Assembly (NCBI GenBank): GCA_910584205.1
Contig: CAJUAA010000012.1
Coordinates: 1 to 64,000 of the forward strand
Reading direction: 5' to 3'
DNA length: 64,000 nt
Source: an uncultured Lachnospiraceae bacterium
GTDB taxonomy: Bacteria > Bacillota > Clostridia > Lachnospirales > Lachnospiraceae
The notes beneath the pieces were generated by a model that saw nothing but the letters and a program-made list of their open reading frames with translations, made no database searches and was not told where the DNA came from. This document shows positions 16,893-26,281 of the stretch, one piece after another. Within the stretch, counting starts at the first letter, position 1, and each line of letters begins with the position of its first letter. A program made the translations under genes and the position numbers.

Positions 16893-18467
16893 TCAGTTTT
16901 TGTCCAGATCTACTGTAATCTCATAATAATCGCAGGGATGGGCCGTCAGTCCGGTCACGCCTTCCCCGGATACGATGGACATTCTCAGATGAGAGGCGAA
17001 GACAAAGCCGTTGTCGTCCAGGATCACCTGCGTCATCCTGGTCGCCAGCTTTGCCCGATCCTCCGGGTCAAAGGTGCGGCTCATCTGCTCCTCCAGCGCT
17101 TCCAGCTCGTCGCTGTGGTAGCCGCCCCGGTTTTTGGAAGAGGAATCCAGACAGTGTGTGGTGAAGAAAAATTCCGGATCTCCCGTGGGCGCGGTGACAA
17201 ACGCGCTGGCGTAAATATCCCAGTCGCCTTCGGCCACAAAATCCAGATGGTTCGCCGTACAGTTCACCTGCAGATCGATACCGATCTCCTTCATGACCGC
17301 CTGCACGCTCTCCGCCAGAAGCGGAAGTTCCTGACGGCTGGGATAGGTCAGCCAGCGAAGCGTCAGCTTCTGCCCGTTTTTGTCCACATAGCCGTCTCCG
17401 TCCGTATCCGTCCATCCCGCCTCTTCCAGAAGCGCCCGGGAGGCCTTCGGGGCAAAAGGCTGCGCCGTTACCGTCTGATCTCCAAAGCTGAAGCCGGCCG
17501 GAAACGGTCCCTCCGCCGGGCTGCCGTTCCCGTTCAGCAGGATTTCCGTAAAATTTTTCCTGTCAACGGCGCCTGCCACGGCCCTGCGCACCCGGTCGTC
17601 CTGCAGCACCTCCGACTTATAGTTCATGACAGCGAAAAACGAGCGGGACGTCTCCACGGAAGAAATGGTGTAGGGCGTCCCTTCAAACAGCGGCAGGCTG
17701 GCGTACGGAAGCCCGTAGGCGCCGTCCAGCTCTCCGGACTGCATGGCCATGGTCAGCGTATCCCCGTCGGAGATCGTCCGTACATAGATCGTATCCAGAC
17801 GCGGCATGCCGTCCCAGTACGCCTCATTTTTCACCAGCGTCAGCCCCTTGTCCGTCTCCACCAGCGTCGCGCGGTAGGGGCCGGTTCCCGACACATTGCC
17901 GTCCTCTGTAATCCCCGCCGCCATATCGATGATACAGCCGTAAGGCTCCGCCAGATAATTGATCAAAGCCGGCACCGGTACTTCGGTCCGGATCGTCAGC
18001 TTCTGTCCGTCCGCAGCTATTTCCTGAATCTTCAGATCGCCTGCCGCACGCTCATGCACCTCGGTCAGATGCTCCAGACATTCCTTGACCGCCTGGGCAT
18101 CCATGGAGCGTCCACTGGTGAAGGTTACGCCGTCCCGCAGCGTGATCTCCCAGGTCGTCTCATCCACGTTCGTATACTCCGTTGCCAGCCAGGGATCCGC
18201 TTCCATGGCATCCGAATACTTGAACAGCGTCTCCCCGATACCGTAGCGGATACATGCCCAGCCGGAATATCCATTGTGCGGATTCACATCCGACTCGTCG
18301 TTCTCCGCGTTAAACGTCGTATCCCCGTAGTAAAATACCTTTTCTCCCTCTGCCTCCTGTCCTTCCGAATCCGGCGCTTTGCCTCCGCAGCCCGTCAGAA
18401 TCCCCGCGGCCATGACCGCCGCCAGCGCCCCCGCACAGAGCCTGTTCCAAAAACCATTCTTTCTCAT
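16893..18467 (-). CDS. Family-5 solute-binding lipoprotein (system 2)
   Basis: A 524-aa binding protein with a signal peptide ending in lipobox LTGC (Cys27). Family-5 signatures are WEITLRDGVTFTSGRSMDAQ, DRVRRAVAGAVDRKNF and ALLEEAGWTDTDGDG. It is not a close copy of the system 1 binding protein, so the two transporters probably take different ligands. Last gene of the system 2 operon, read after the two ATPase genes with a 30-nt gap. It ends just before promoter A of system 1. Confidence 0.88.
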   Translation of the reverse strand: MRKNGFWNRLCAGALAAVMAAGILTGCGGKAPDSEGQEAEGEKVFYYGDTTFNAENDESDVNPHNGYSGWACIRYGIGETLFKYSDAMEADPWLATEYTNVDETTWEITLRDGVTFTSGRSMDAQAVKECLEHLTEVHERAAGDLKIQEIAADGQKLTIRTEVPVPALINYLAEPYGCIIDMAAGITEDGNVSGTGPYRATLVETDKGLTLVKNEAYWDGMPRLDTIYVRTISDGDTLTMAMQSGELDGAYGLPYASLPLFEGTPYTISSVETSRSFFAVMNYKSEVLQDDRVRRAVAGAVDRKNFTEILLNGNGSPAEGPFPAGFSFGDQTVTAQPFAPKASRALLEEAGWTDTDGDGYVDKNGQKLTLRWLTYPSRQELPLLAESVQAVMKEIGIDLQVNCTANHLDFVAEGDWDIYASAFVTAPTGDPEFFFTTHCLDSSSKNRGGYHSDELEALEEQMSRTFDPEDRAKLATRMTQVILDDNGFVFASHLRMSIVSGEGVTGLTAHPCDYYEITVDLDKN

Positions 18468-18497
18468 AGGTTCCTTTCCTTTCTCCTGTACACCGCT

Positions 18498-19253
18498 TTA
18501 AAAAACCGAATCCACCAGCATCCGCGTATAGTCTTCCTTCGGATGGCGGATCACCTGGTCCGGCGTCCCCTGTTCCACGATCTTCCCCTGATACATGACC
18601 AGCACCCGGTCGCAGAGCGTCTGCACCAGCGCCAGATCATGGCTGATCAGCAGCAGGGAAAGTCCCCGCTCCCTTTGAAGCTTTCGTAAAAGCCCCACGA
18701 TCTGCGCCTGCACCGTCACGTCCAGCGCGCTGGTGGCTTCGTCGCAGATGAGCAGTTCCGGGTCCGGCGCCAGCGCCCGGGCAATGGCCGCCCTCTGGCA
18801 CTGTCCGCCGCTGACCTCGTGAGGGCAGCGGCATGCGAACTCCTGTTCGAGTTCTACCTGCCAAAGCAGTTCATACAGCCGCTCCTTTGCCTGCGTCCGG
18901 CTCATCCCCCGGTTGCGCATGCCTTCCATAATCCCGTCTCCCAGCGTCCGCCTGGGATCAAAGGAATCCTGGGGAGACTGGAATACCATCTGGACCTTCC
19001 GGTACAGTTCCCGTTCCGCCCGGCCTTTCAGGTACCGCGTCTCCTCTCCGTCCAGAAGCACGCTTCCCTCATCCGGCGGCGTCAGGTGGGTGATGATCCT
19101 GGCCGTCGTGCTTTTTCCGCAGCCGCTCTCTCCCACCAGCCCCAGGCATTCTCCCCGTTCCATGGCAAAACTGATCCCGTCCACCGCCGGAAAAGGAATC
19201 CTGTTTTTATAAAAGGTTTTCTTTATTTCCTTTATTTCCAGAATGTTCTGCAT
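18498..19253 (-). CDS. Nickel/oligopeptide-type ABC ATPase (E subunit, system 2)
   Basis: A 251-aa ATPase with intact Walker A GESGCGKST, signature VSGGQCQR, Walker B LLICDEATSALD and H-switch LISHDL. It lacks the C-terminal extension with the Cys cluster, as NikE does. It is separated by 3 nt from the D-type ATPase gene, so the two are coupled. It powers import with its partner at 19257-20039. Confidence 0.9.
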   Translation of the reverse strand: MQNILEIKEIKKTFYKNRIPFPAVDGISFAMERGECLGLVGESGCGKSTTARIITHLTPPDEGSVLLDGEETRYLKGRAERELYRKVQMVFQSPQDSFDPRRTLGDGIMEGMRNRGMSRTQAKERLYELLWQVELEQEFACRCPHEVSGGQCQRAAIARALAPDPELLICDEATSALDVTVQAQIVGLLRKLQRERGLSLLLISHDLALVQTLCDRVLVMYQGKIVEQGTPDQVIRHPKEDYTRMLVDSVF

Positions 19254-19256
19254 CTC

Positions 19257-20039
19257 TTATCCTCTGTTGACCCGAAGCACCGCGCCGATCAGCTTCTTCG
19301 TATATTCCTGTTCCGGATGGCGGATGACCGACGCCGTCTCTCCATACTCCACCAGGCGGCCCTGATACATGACCGCCACCTTATCCGCCATATATTCCAC
19401 CACGCCGATGTTATGCGTGACGATGACGATCCCCGTACCGTAGAGATCCCGCATCTTCATCATTTCCCGGATCACCTGCGCCTGGACCGTCACATCCAGC
19501 GCGCTGGTCGGTTCGTCGGCAAACAGAAGGTCCGGCTTCAATATCATGGCCATCATAATACCGACCCGCTGGTTCATGCCGCCGGACAGTTCAAATGGAT
19601 AACTGTTCAGAATCCGGTCCCCATCTTTCAGGCGCATATGGCCAAAAAGCTCCAGCGCCCGCCTGCGCACCTCCTCCCGGCTCACCTGCTCATGCTGGCT
19701 GACACTCTCATAGAGCTGGTCCCCAATGCTCCGGACAGGGCACAGCGACGCCTCTGTATGCTGAAAGATCATGCCCATGGCGGGTCCACGCATCCTCCGA
19801 AGCTCCTCCGGCCCCGCGTCCACCACATGGTTTCCTTTATAGTAAATATGGCCTCCGGTTACGGCTCCCCCGCTGTCCAAAAGCCCCATGGCCGCCTTGA
19901 TGAGCGTACTTTTCCCGCTTCCGGACTCTCCCACGATCCCCAGGATCTCGCCCGGTTCCAGCTGAAACGACACATCCCGCACGACGGCTTTTCCGTGATA
20001 GCTGATTTCCACCTGCTGTACATCCAGTAACGGCGCCAT
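19257..20039 (-). CDS. Nickel/oligopeptide-type ABC ATPase (D subunit, system 2)
   Basis: A 260-aa ATPase with Walker A GESGSGKST, signature LSGGMNQR, Walker B LLFADEPTSALD and an H-switch in VTHNIG. Size and the lack of a C-terminal Cys cluster fit NikD. I prefer the ATG at 20039, which has AGAGG 8 nt upstream; a GTG at 20048 overlapping the permease stop is an alternative. Confidence 0.9.
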   Translation of the reverse strand: MAPLLDVQQVEISYHGKAVVRDVSFQLEPGEILGIVGESGSGKSTLIKAAMGLLDSGGAVTGGHIYYKGNHVVDAGPEELRRMRGPAMGMIFQHTEASLCPVRSIGDQLYESVSQHEQVSREEVRRRALELFGHMRLKDGDRILNSYPFELSGGMNQRVGIMMAMILKPDLLFADEPTSALDVTVQAQVIREMMKMRDLYGTGIVIVTHNIGVVEYMADKVAVMYQGRLVEYGETASVIRHPEQEYTKKLIGAVLRVNRG

Positions 20040-20044
20040 GTCCT

Positions 20045-20896
20045 TCACCTCTTTCTCTGTCTGGGGTCCAGAAGATCGCGCACCGTGTCCCCGGCCAGAT
20101 TAAAGATCATGACGGTCAGGAAGATCGCCAGCCCCGGCGCCAGTACGACCCAGGGCGAGGTCTGCAGCATGCTTCGTCCGTCGCTCATCATGGACCCCCA
20201 TTCCGCGGCGGGCGGAGCCGCTCCCAGCCCCAGAAAGGACAGCCCGGCGATCTCCATCATCATGGTCCCCATGTCCAGAACAGCCGTGACCACCACCGGG
20301 CCCGCCAGATTGGGCAGAATGTGTTTTCCCATGATCTGAACGTCCCCGGAACCGGCCAGCCTCGCCGCCGCCACATACGGCATGTTCCGGATCGCCAGCG
20401 CCTGGCTTCTGGCGATCCGGGCGTATTTGGGCCAGGAGATGCACGCCAGCGCCGCCACCGCGCTGAAAAGTCCCCCCTTCATGACGCCTGCCGCCGCTAT
20501 GGCAAACACCATCCCCGGAAAGGCCAGAAAGACATCCGACAGCCTCATGAGAAGGGAATCCAGCCATCCTCCGTAATATCCGCAGAGCATGCCCACCGCC
20601 GTCCCGATCACCGTAATCAGAAGTACCAGCAGAAGCGCCGAGAAGACCGTAGACCTGGAACCCATGATGACCCGGGAGAGCAGGTCGCGCCCAAAGCGGT
20701 CCGTTCCGAACAAATGTTCTCTCACCGGCGGCAGAAGCGCGCTTCCAAGATCCTGTTCGTAAGGGTCAAAGGGCGCCAGCTGCGGCGCGAACACCGCCGT
20801 CAGAAGCACCAGCGCCACCAGCGCGCCGAAAACGGCCATTTTAAATGTTGTATGGATGTTTCCTGCCCTTCGTCCGGCAGTTCTTTTCAGTTCCAC
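20045..20896 (-). CDS. Nickel/oligopeptide-type ABC permease (C subunit, system 2)
   Basis: A 283-aa permease starting at GTG 20896, with GGAGG 7 nt upstream and inside the end of the B permease gene (10-nt overlap). It shows the DppC/NikC entry FGTDRFGRDLLSR, about six helices and the EAA loop YVAAARLAGSGDVQIMGKHI. Longer in-frame starts would run through the B gene and are rejected. Confidence 0.88.
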   Translation of the reverse strand: MELKRTAGRRAGNIHTTFKMAVFGALVALVLLTAVFAPQLAPFDPYEQDLGSALLPPVREHLFGTDRFGRDLLSRVIMGSRSTVFSALLLVLLITVIGTAVGMLCGYYGGWLDSLLMRLSDVFLAFPGMVFAIAAAGVMKGGLFSAVAALACISWPKYARIARSQALAIRNMPYVAAARLAGSGDVQIMGKHILPNLAGPVVVTAVLDMGTMMMEIAGLSFLGLGAAPPAAEWGSMMSDGRSMLQTSPWVVLAPGLAIFLTVMIFNLAGDTVRDLLDPRQRKR

Positions 20897-21840
20897 TGCA
20901 TTTCCTCCTGTCCCGCGCGGATCCGGGGATCCAGATAATGATAGAGGATATCCGTAAACAGGTTCACGCATACATAGATGACCGCCATCCAGATCACGTA
21001 CGCCTGGATCACCGGATAATCCCGCATGGTAATGGCGTCCACCGCCATCCTGCCCACGCCGTCCCACAGGAAGATGGATTCCACGATGGCGGTTCCGCCC
21101 AGCAGCGACCCGACGGACAGCGCCAGCAGCGTCACGATGGTCAGCATGGACGCGCGCAGCACGCTGCCGTACAGAATCCGTTTCTCATGGATGCCCCTCG
21201 CTCTGGCTCCCTGCACATAGTCCTTGTTCAGTTCTTCCAGAACGGCCGCACGAACCTGCCTCGTATATCTGGACGCCATGGAAAGCGCCAGCGTCAGCGT
21301 CGGCAGAATCACACTTTTCCATCCGGCTGTATTTCCCATAACCGGAAGCAGTTTTAACTTCAGGGAAAAGAAATAGATCAGAAGCAGAGACACAAAAAAG
21401 TTCGGAAGGGAATTCCCCATAAAGCTGAAACACCGTATGATATAATCCGTGATCCGGTTGTGCCTGACCGCCGACAGGATTCCCAGCGGGATCGAGATCA
21501 GGACCGTCAGGAGGATGGAGGAGACCGTCAGGAGGATGGTCGCCGGAAGCTTTGACAAAAATGCAGGGAGCACCGGACGGCCGGATACGTAGGACACTCC
21601 CATATCCCCTTTCAACACCCTGCCAAGCCACGCCGCATACTGCACCGGCAGAGGCCTGTCCAGCCCAAGCTCCGCACGGAGCTGCTCCTTCTCCGTCTCC
21701 GTCATCACGCTTCCGGTATTGCTCTCCATCACATCGACCACGTCCGCCGTCCCCGTATGCAGCAGCAGGAAGGACAAAAGTGTGATCCCGAACAGGATCG
21801 GGATCAGCTGAAGCAGCCTTCTGGCTATGTATGTTTTCAT
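20887..21840 (-). CDS. Nickel/oligopeptide-type ABC permease (B subunit, system 2)
   Basis: A 317-aa permease, first gene of system 2 (B-C-D-E-A). Helix 1 is ARRLLQLIPILFGITLLSF; the extracytoplasmic loop contains LGLDRPLPVQYAAWLGRVLK; the EAA loop is YVQGARARGIHEKRILYG. The start at 21840 has AGGTGG upstream; an in-frame start 66 nt earlier would lie in the promoter. The gene is preceded by promoter F. Confidence 0.88.
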   Translation of the reverse strand: MKTYIARRLLQLIPILFGITLLSFLLLHTGTADVVDVMESNTGSVMTETEKEQLRAELGLDRPLPVQYAAWLGRVLKGDMGVSYVSGRPVLPAFLSKLPATILLTVSSILLTVLISIPLGILSAVRHNRITDYIIRCFSFMGNSLPNFFVSLLLIYFFSLKLKLLPVMGNTAGWKSVILPTLTLALSMASRYTRQVRAAVLEELNKDYVQGARARGIHEKRILYGSVLRASMLTIVTLLALSVGSLLGGTAIVESIFLWDGVGRMAVDAITMRDYPVIQAYVIWMAVIYVCVNLFTDILYHYLDPRIRAGQEEMQWN

Positions 21841-21877
21841 TGATTTCCACCTTGCATTCCTAACGTTATTCTGCTCT

Positions 21878-21921
21878 ATTTTACACAAAGACGGAATGGC
21901 AGACAAGCCCGCACGGGGGAT
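21878..21921 (-). promoter_or_regulatory. Promoter F with shared GC box, upstream of system 2
   Basis: On the minus strand: box ATCCCCCGTGCGGGCTT (21921-21905), -35 TTGTCT (21906-21901), 17-nt spacer, -10 TAAAAT (21883-21878). Predicted leader to the permease start is about 31 nt. It lies between the histidine kinase stop and system 2. Confidence 0.75.
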
Positions 21922-21966
21922 CTGTCGCCATTCCGTTTTATTATGCTGTTATTCTATTTTGTTATG

Positions 21967-23760
21967 TCAGGATGCCTGCTGCCGGAGGAAGCCCCGCTGT
22001 TTCCTGCCATCCGTGCAAATCACCGCCCGGACGCCGTCCGCCGTATTTTCCATGTGCAGCGCAAGTCCCTGAAGCGTCAGGATCCGATTGGCCAGGTACA
22101 GGCCAAGGCCGGCATGGGTTCCGTTTCGGGCTGCGCCTCCCCGATCGAACATCTCAAACCCATGCTTCAGCTGTTCCTCAGAGAGCGGCGTCCCGGTGTT
22201 TTCGATGGCGCAGGACTGCGCCCGGATTTGAATATGGATCCGTCCGTCCATCCGGTTGTACATCACCGCATTGGTGAGCAGGTTCCGCAGCGCCTTTTTC
22301 AGATACTCCCGGTCTGCCTGAAGGATCAGATCCTCCTCCACATCACACCGGACCTGGATGTGCTGTTCCTCCGTCATCACCTGCAGCTCTTCCAGCTCCT
22401 CCCGCATGAGCTCCTGCATAGATACCCTTTCCTTCTGAAGGATAAGCTTCCCGGAATCCATCCGGGATATGGCAAGCATCTCCGCTGCCAGATCGTCCAT
22501 CTTCTCGGTCTGTCCGATGATCTGCCGCAGATAATACTCCCGTTTCTCTTCATTGACCCGCTCCAGCAGATTCTCCGCAAATCCCCGGATGATTCCAAGC
22601 GGCGTCTTCAGCTCGTGGGCCATGGCATTGGTAAAATCCCGGCGGTTTTCCTCCAGCGCCTCCTGCTTCCGGTATGTCCGGTCCACTGCCGTACAGACCG
22701 CCCACAGGCAGGCCAGCATGAATATCCCGCACCCCAGGCCGGCATATTTCATATGGTCCGCGGCGGCAAGCCACGGATGGCTGTCATACGCAAGGACCAT
22801 GGAATAACCGGAGCCTTCCACCGGCTGGATCGTCCGCTTCCACCGGTCTTTCGTATGAACGCCGCCCAGGTCCCCCGACTGTTCCCCGGACACCTCCGGC
22901 AGCTCTTCCGGGAATCCATGCAGATATTCATTTTGCTCCCAGCATTCCCATGCGTCATATCCGCTGCTGATACAGGGAAACATGGTCTCTATCATCAATC
23001 GTCCGGCTATGGAGCCGGACGACTCGGGATCAAAGCTCTCTCCCCACTGCCACACGATCTCCCCGTCCGTCATACCATAGACCGTATCCGGGTGGTTCCC
23101 ATAGATCAACGTGCCTCCCAGGATTCCGGTCAGCGGGTCCGTTACCGATTCTCCGTCTCTCTCCCAGCGTTTTTTCTGGACAAAGATTCCATACGGTTCT
23201 CTGTCCTTCGAATCCACGTAAACGGAAGCATCATATTCCTCAAAGAAATCCGGCGCCCCTTCGCGCTCCCAGGCGTCCATCTTTTCCACGCTTTCGTTTA
23301 TGCTCTGAACGCTCAAAGCCGCATAGCCCGCCAGCTCTTCCGTCTCTTCCTCCGTCAGATAATCCCGCATGGGCCAGGAAGCCGGCTGGCTTCTGGATCC
23401 CCCGTACGGATAACCGTACATAATACTGATACCGTTTTCCGCTTCCGCGATCTTTTTTCCCTCCGCGTCATAGACCGCGCCGGAGATCTGCTGGTACCTG
23501 CTGCCGTAGGCGCAGAACGTCCCCAGCAGATACAGGGAAAACCGCTCTCTGAACGCGTCATCTGCGTCCGGCTCTTCCGCCAGCACCTGCTCCAGCGTCC
23601 GAAGCTCCTCACGGGCCTGTATCTCCTTCGTCTGGTACGCCATCCGGAACGTTTCCCGGTATCTGTCCGCGGACAGACAGAGGGAAAGTCCCATGGCCGC
23701 CGTATACACAGCCAGAAAACCTGCCGCTACCCATGCCATCCATCTCTTATTCCTTCTCAT
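21967..23760 (-). CDS. Sensor histidine kinase with large extracellular domain
   Basis: A 597-aa membrane kinase. TM1 is about 9-29 and TM2 about 339-360, enclosing a sensor domain of about 310 residues that I do not recognise. The HisKA domain has the phospho-acceptor H382 in AHELKTP; the ATPase domain has N-box residues N493/N497 (LRNLLTNAVMYN) and the GLGLYLANRI G-box (551-560). It overlaps the response regulator gene by 14 nt, so the pair is co-translated. Position between the methyltransferase operon and system 2 suggests, but does not prove, that it controls the uptake genes. Confidence 0.92.
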   Translation of the reverse strand: MRRNKRWMAWVAAGFLAVYTAAMGLSLCLSADRYRETFRMAYQTKEIQAREELRTLEQVLAEEPDADDAFRERFSLYLLGTFCAYGSRYQQISGAVYDAEGKKIAEAENGISIMYGYPYGGSRSQPASWPMRDYLTEEETEELAGYAALSVQSINESVEKMDAWEREGAPDFFEEYDASVYVDSKDREPYGIFVQKKRWERDGESVTDPLTGILGGTLIYGNHPDTVYGMTDGEIVWQWGESFDPESSGSIAGRLMIETMFPCISSGYDAWECWEQNEYLHGFPEELPEVSGEQSGDLGGVHTKDRWKRTIQPVEGSGYSMVLAYDSHPWLAAADHMKYAGLGCGIFMLACLWAVCTAVDRTYRKQEALEENRRDFTNAMAHELKTPLGIIRGFAENLLERVNEEKREYYLRQIIGQTEKMDDLAAEMLAISRMDSGKLILQKERVSMQELMREELEELQVMTEEQHIQVRCDVEEDLILQADREYLKKALRNLLTNAVMYNRMDGRIHIQIRAQSCAIENTGTPLSEEQLKHGFEMFDRGGAARNGTHAGLGLYLANRILTLQGLALHMENTADGVRAVICTDGRKQRGFLRQQAS

Positions 23761-24427
23761 TTCGCACCTCCATTCGATAACCCATCCTTTGAACGGTCCG
23801 GATCACACAGCCGCAGTCGCCCAACGCTTTTCGAAGCTTTTTGATGTGACTGTCCACCACCCGCTCGCTTCCGTCAAAATCATATCCCCAGAACCGGATC
23901 AGAAGCTGTTCCCGGCTGTAGACCCGTCCTGGATTTTCCAGAAAAAACAGAAGCATCTCATATTCCTTCGGCGGAAGCGCCACCGGCTCTCCCCGTTTCC
24001 ACATTTCACGACTCCTGACGTCGATCTCCAGATCTCCTGCTTTCAGCCTTCCGGCTCCGCCCTTCCACACCCGCGCAGTCAGCGCCTCCGCCTTCGCATA
24101 CAGCACCGGAAGCGAGAAGGGCTTCACCACATAGTCGTCCGCGCCTGCGGAATATCCGTTCAGCTGGTCCTCCTCCATAACCCGGGCGGTGATAAAAATC
24201 ACCGGGACGTCGCTTTCCTTCCGGATCCTCCGGCACACGGAAAACCCGTTCATTTCCGGCATCATCACATCCAGCAGGATCAGGTGGAACCGTTTCTGTC
24301 CAAACCGCTCCAGCGCTTCCGCCCCGTTCCCGGCCGTCTCCGCCAGCCACCCTTTTCCCCCGAAATAATCGGCCGCCGCTTCCGCCATCAGCGGATCGTC
24401 TTCCACGATCAGGACCCGTCTTTCCAT
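23747..24427 (-). CDS. OmpR/PhoB-family response regulator
   Basis: A 226-aa regulator. Receiver domain: acidic pair D10/D11, phospho-acceptor D53 (LLDVMMPEMNG), conserved T/S region ITARV and K102. C-terminal winged helix: PPKEYEMLLFFLENPGRVYSR and the recognition helix around ERVVDSHIKKLRKAL. The ATG at 24427 follows AGGAGG; an in-frame start 60 nt upstream is less likely. Activated by the adjacent kinase. It is one candidate for binding the shared box of the six promoters. Confidence 0.93.
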   Translation of the reverse strand: MERRVLIVEDDPLMAEAAADYFGGKGWLAETAGNGAEALERFGQKRFHLILLDVMMPEMNGFSVCRRIRKESDVPVIFITARVMEEDQLNGYSAGADDYVVKPFSLPVLYAKAEALTARVWKGGAGRLKAGDLEIDVRSREMWKRGEPVALPPKEYEMLLFFLENPGRVYSREQLLIRFWGYDFDGSERVVDSHIKKLRKALGDCGCVIRTVQRMGYRMEVRNEKE

Positions 24428-24504
24428 ACGCCCTGCCTCCTTTCTTATCTGCACCTTACCATCTGAATATGACCTTTCTGTGTCCATATCCGGATCATCC
24501 GGCG

Positions 24505-24531
24505 AAAAAAGAGCCGGTCACCGACCAGCTC
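24505..24531 (-). terminator. Terminator overlapping the end of the LysR gene
   Basis: On the minus strand GAGCTGGTC-GGT-GACCGGCTC (one mismatch) is followed by six T. The stop codon of the LysR-type gene lies inside the hairpin. Confidence 0.8.
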
Positions 24532-25444
24532 CTTCCTGCAGCTTTCCTTTCACAAATTCCAGAAAACGCTCCGTCCACGGCCCGGGCGTCTCGTCCTTTC
24601 GAAGGACATATCCAAAGATCACCGGGGCCTCCTCCCCGTAAAGGGAAAGCCCCGGATAGCCCTGAGAGCTTTCCTCCGGCCCCAGATAGGCGCCGCTGAT
24701 ATTTCCCAGATCCGTATTCCGCAGCAGATCGTTCATCACGTAATCGCTGTTGGTAATCACCGCCACCCGCGCCTTCGTCTCCTCCTCCTTCTCCTGTCGG
24801 AAGATATCCCAGTAATGGTTCAGCGTAAATTCATCCTCATAGCACTGCACCAGGCGGACTTCCTCCATGGGCACCTCCTCCACCGAAGCCCTCCGGCCCA
24901 TAGGATTGTGCACGCCAAAATAGAGCATGGCCTTCAGCCGTCTCAGCTCCACGAAATCCAGACGGTTCCGCTCCAGCTTATACCGGAAGGACAGCATCTG
25001 GGGTTCCATCATATGCACGAAGCCCACGTCCGACCTTCCGCCGCCGCACCGGCGGATCGCATCCTCCGTGCTGGCCGTCATGACCTGAAAATGGACGTTT
25101 TCGTCCCTGTGAAGCTGATAAAATTCCGTAAAACAGGCGGACATCCAGGAGCTGGGATTGCAGACGATGGAAAGCTCCTCCCCCTCATCCATTCTGGCAA
25201 ACGCCGCAAGCTGATTCACATGCTCGATGACCCCGCAGGCGTAATCGTACACCCGCTTTCCTTTTTTCGTCAGCTGAATCCCCCGGCTCTGCCGCTCAAA
25301 GAGCGGAAAGCCAAGCTCTCCTTCCAGCATCTTGATGACCTTGCTCACGTTGGGCTGACTTGTATATAAAACATCTGCAGCCTTACTGAAAGACTGCAGA
25401 TCCGCGCATACAACCAGATATTGAAGTTGTTTTGTCTCTATCAT
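24518..25444 (-). CDS. LysR-family transcriptional regulator
   Basis: A 308-aa regulator: N-terminal winged HTH (residues about 1-60, LQYLVVCADLQSFSKAADVL, then TSQPNVSKVIKMLEGELG) and a C-terminal periplasmic-binding-protein-like effector domain. The ATG at 25444 has GGAG 9 nt upstream; longer starts enter the methyltransferase gene. It is the last gene of a three-gene unit after two methyltransferases (20-nt gap), so a product or substrate of those enzymes could be its effector. LysR proteins often act just upstream of -35, where the shared box of this region lies. Confidence 0.9.
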   Translation of the reverse strand: MIETKQLQYLVVCADLQSFSKAADVLYTSQPNVSKVIKMLEGELGFPLFERQSRGIQLTKKGKRVYDYACGVIEHVNQLAAFARMDEGEELSIVCNPSSWMSACFTEFYQLHRDENVHFQVMTASTEDAIRRCGGGRSDVGFVHMMEPQMLSFRYKLERNRLDFVELRRLKAMLYFGVHNPMGRRASVEEVPMEEVRLVQCYEDEFTLNHYWDIFRQEKEEETKARVAVITNSDYVMNDLLRNTDLGNISGAYLGPEESSQGYPGLSLYGEEAPVIFGYVLRKDETPGPWTERFLEFVKGKLQEGAGR

Positions 25445-25464
25445 AAAAGATTCTCCGCTTTCTG

Positions 25465-26247
25465 TCAGGCAGACAGGACCATCTGCCGGTCCGCTGCCCG
25501 GCACTTCACCGCACTGACCAGGAACATGGGCGTGGACGCGTAATTTACCTGCTCGGTCCGGTCCCACACCCGTTTCCACACCTGTTCATCCGCCTGCACC
25601 CGCTCTCCTGCGTATGCCTTCAGCACCTGCATATCCCACGCCGGACGCATGACGCGGCTCATGGGAACCTGTCTTGCAATCTCCTCCATGGCGTCGATGT
25701 CCGTACATGTATAGTGATCCTCCATCTGAAGCGCTTCCACCCGCTCCCGGTCCTCCTCGTACCGTCTGCGCTTCTCCTCGTCAAACAGGTGATGGTACCA
25801 GTTGGCGTCAAAATTCAAAAGCTTTCCGCCCTCCTTCAGAACGCGCATCCATTCGGCGTACGCTCTCTCCGGCGATTCCAGATTCCACGTCAGATTGCGG
25901 GAAATCACCACATCAAACGTCTCGTCCGGAAATTCCAGGCTCTGGGCGTCCATCCGCCGAAAGCGGATCCGGTCCGCCAGCTCCCCTGCATTGCGCTCCG
26001 CCTGCCGGAGCATGGCCTGCGTGTAGTCCACCGCCGTTACCTCATACCCCTGCTTCGCCAGAAGGATGGCAAAAAAGCCGGGGCCTGTCCCCACATCCAG
26101 AATCTTCAGGTTCTTTTCCTTCGACAGATGCTTCTGAATCTCCCGAAACCACACCCTGTCCTGCCCTGTGGCAAGCTCGTGCCGGTTCACTTCCGAATAT
26201 CCTTCCGCCCTGCCGGTCCAGTATTGTTCAATCTTTGCTGACAGCAT
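25465..26247 (-). CDS. Class I SAM-dependent methyltransferase (copy 1)
   Basis: A 260-aa methyltransferase of the type 11 fold. Motif I is LDVGTGPGFFA (about 50-60); the acidic loop at the end of beta 2 is VTAVDY; post-motif VVISRNLTWNLESPERAYAEW. The N-terminal IEQYWTGRAEGYSEVN is shared with its neighbour. It resembles the downstream-strand partner at 26282 across the whole length, so the two are paralogues from a duplication. Its substrate is unknown. Genomic company (metal-chelate and nickel-type transporters) suggests a small chelator or cofactor rather than nucleic acid. Confidence 0.85.
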   Translation of the reverse strand: MLSAKIEQYWTGRAEGYSEVNRHELATGQDRVWFREIQKHLSKEKNLKILDVGTGPGFFAILLAKQGYEVTAVDYTQAMLRQAERNAGELADRIRFRRMDAQSLEFPDETFDVVISRNLTWNLESPERAYAEWMRVLKEGGKLLNFDANWYHHLFDEEKRRRYEEDRERVEALQMEDHYTCTDIDAMEEIARQVPMSRVMRPAWDMQVLKAYAGERVQADEQVWKRVWDRTEQVNYASTPMFLVSAVKCRAADRQMVLSA

Positions 26248-26281
26248 CCTTAATTTCCCTCCGCCTGTATGATGATCTGTT

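Noticed and set aside
14994..18689. Plus-strand frames of 500-600 codons opposite the two binding-protein genes
   Set aside because: Shadows of GC-rich coding sequence. The minus-strand products have lipoboxes and family-5 motifs; the plus-strand ones show no recognisable protein features.
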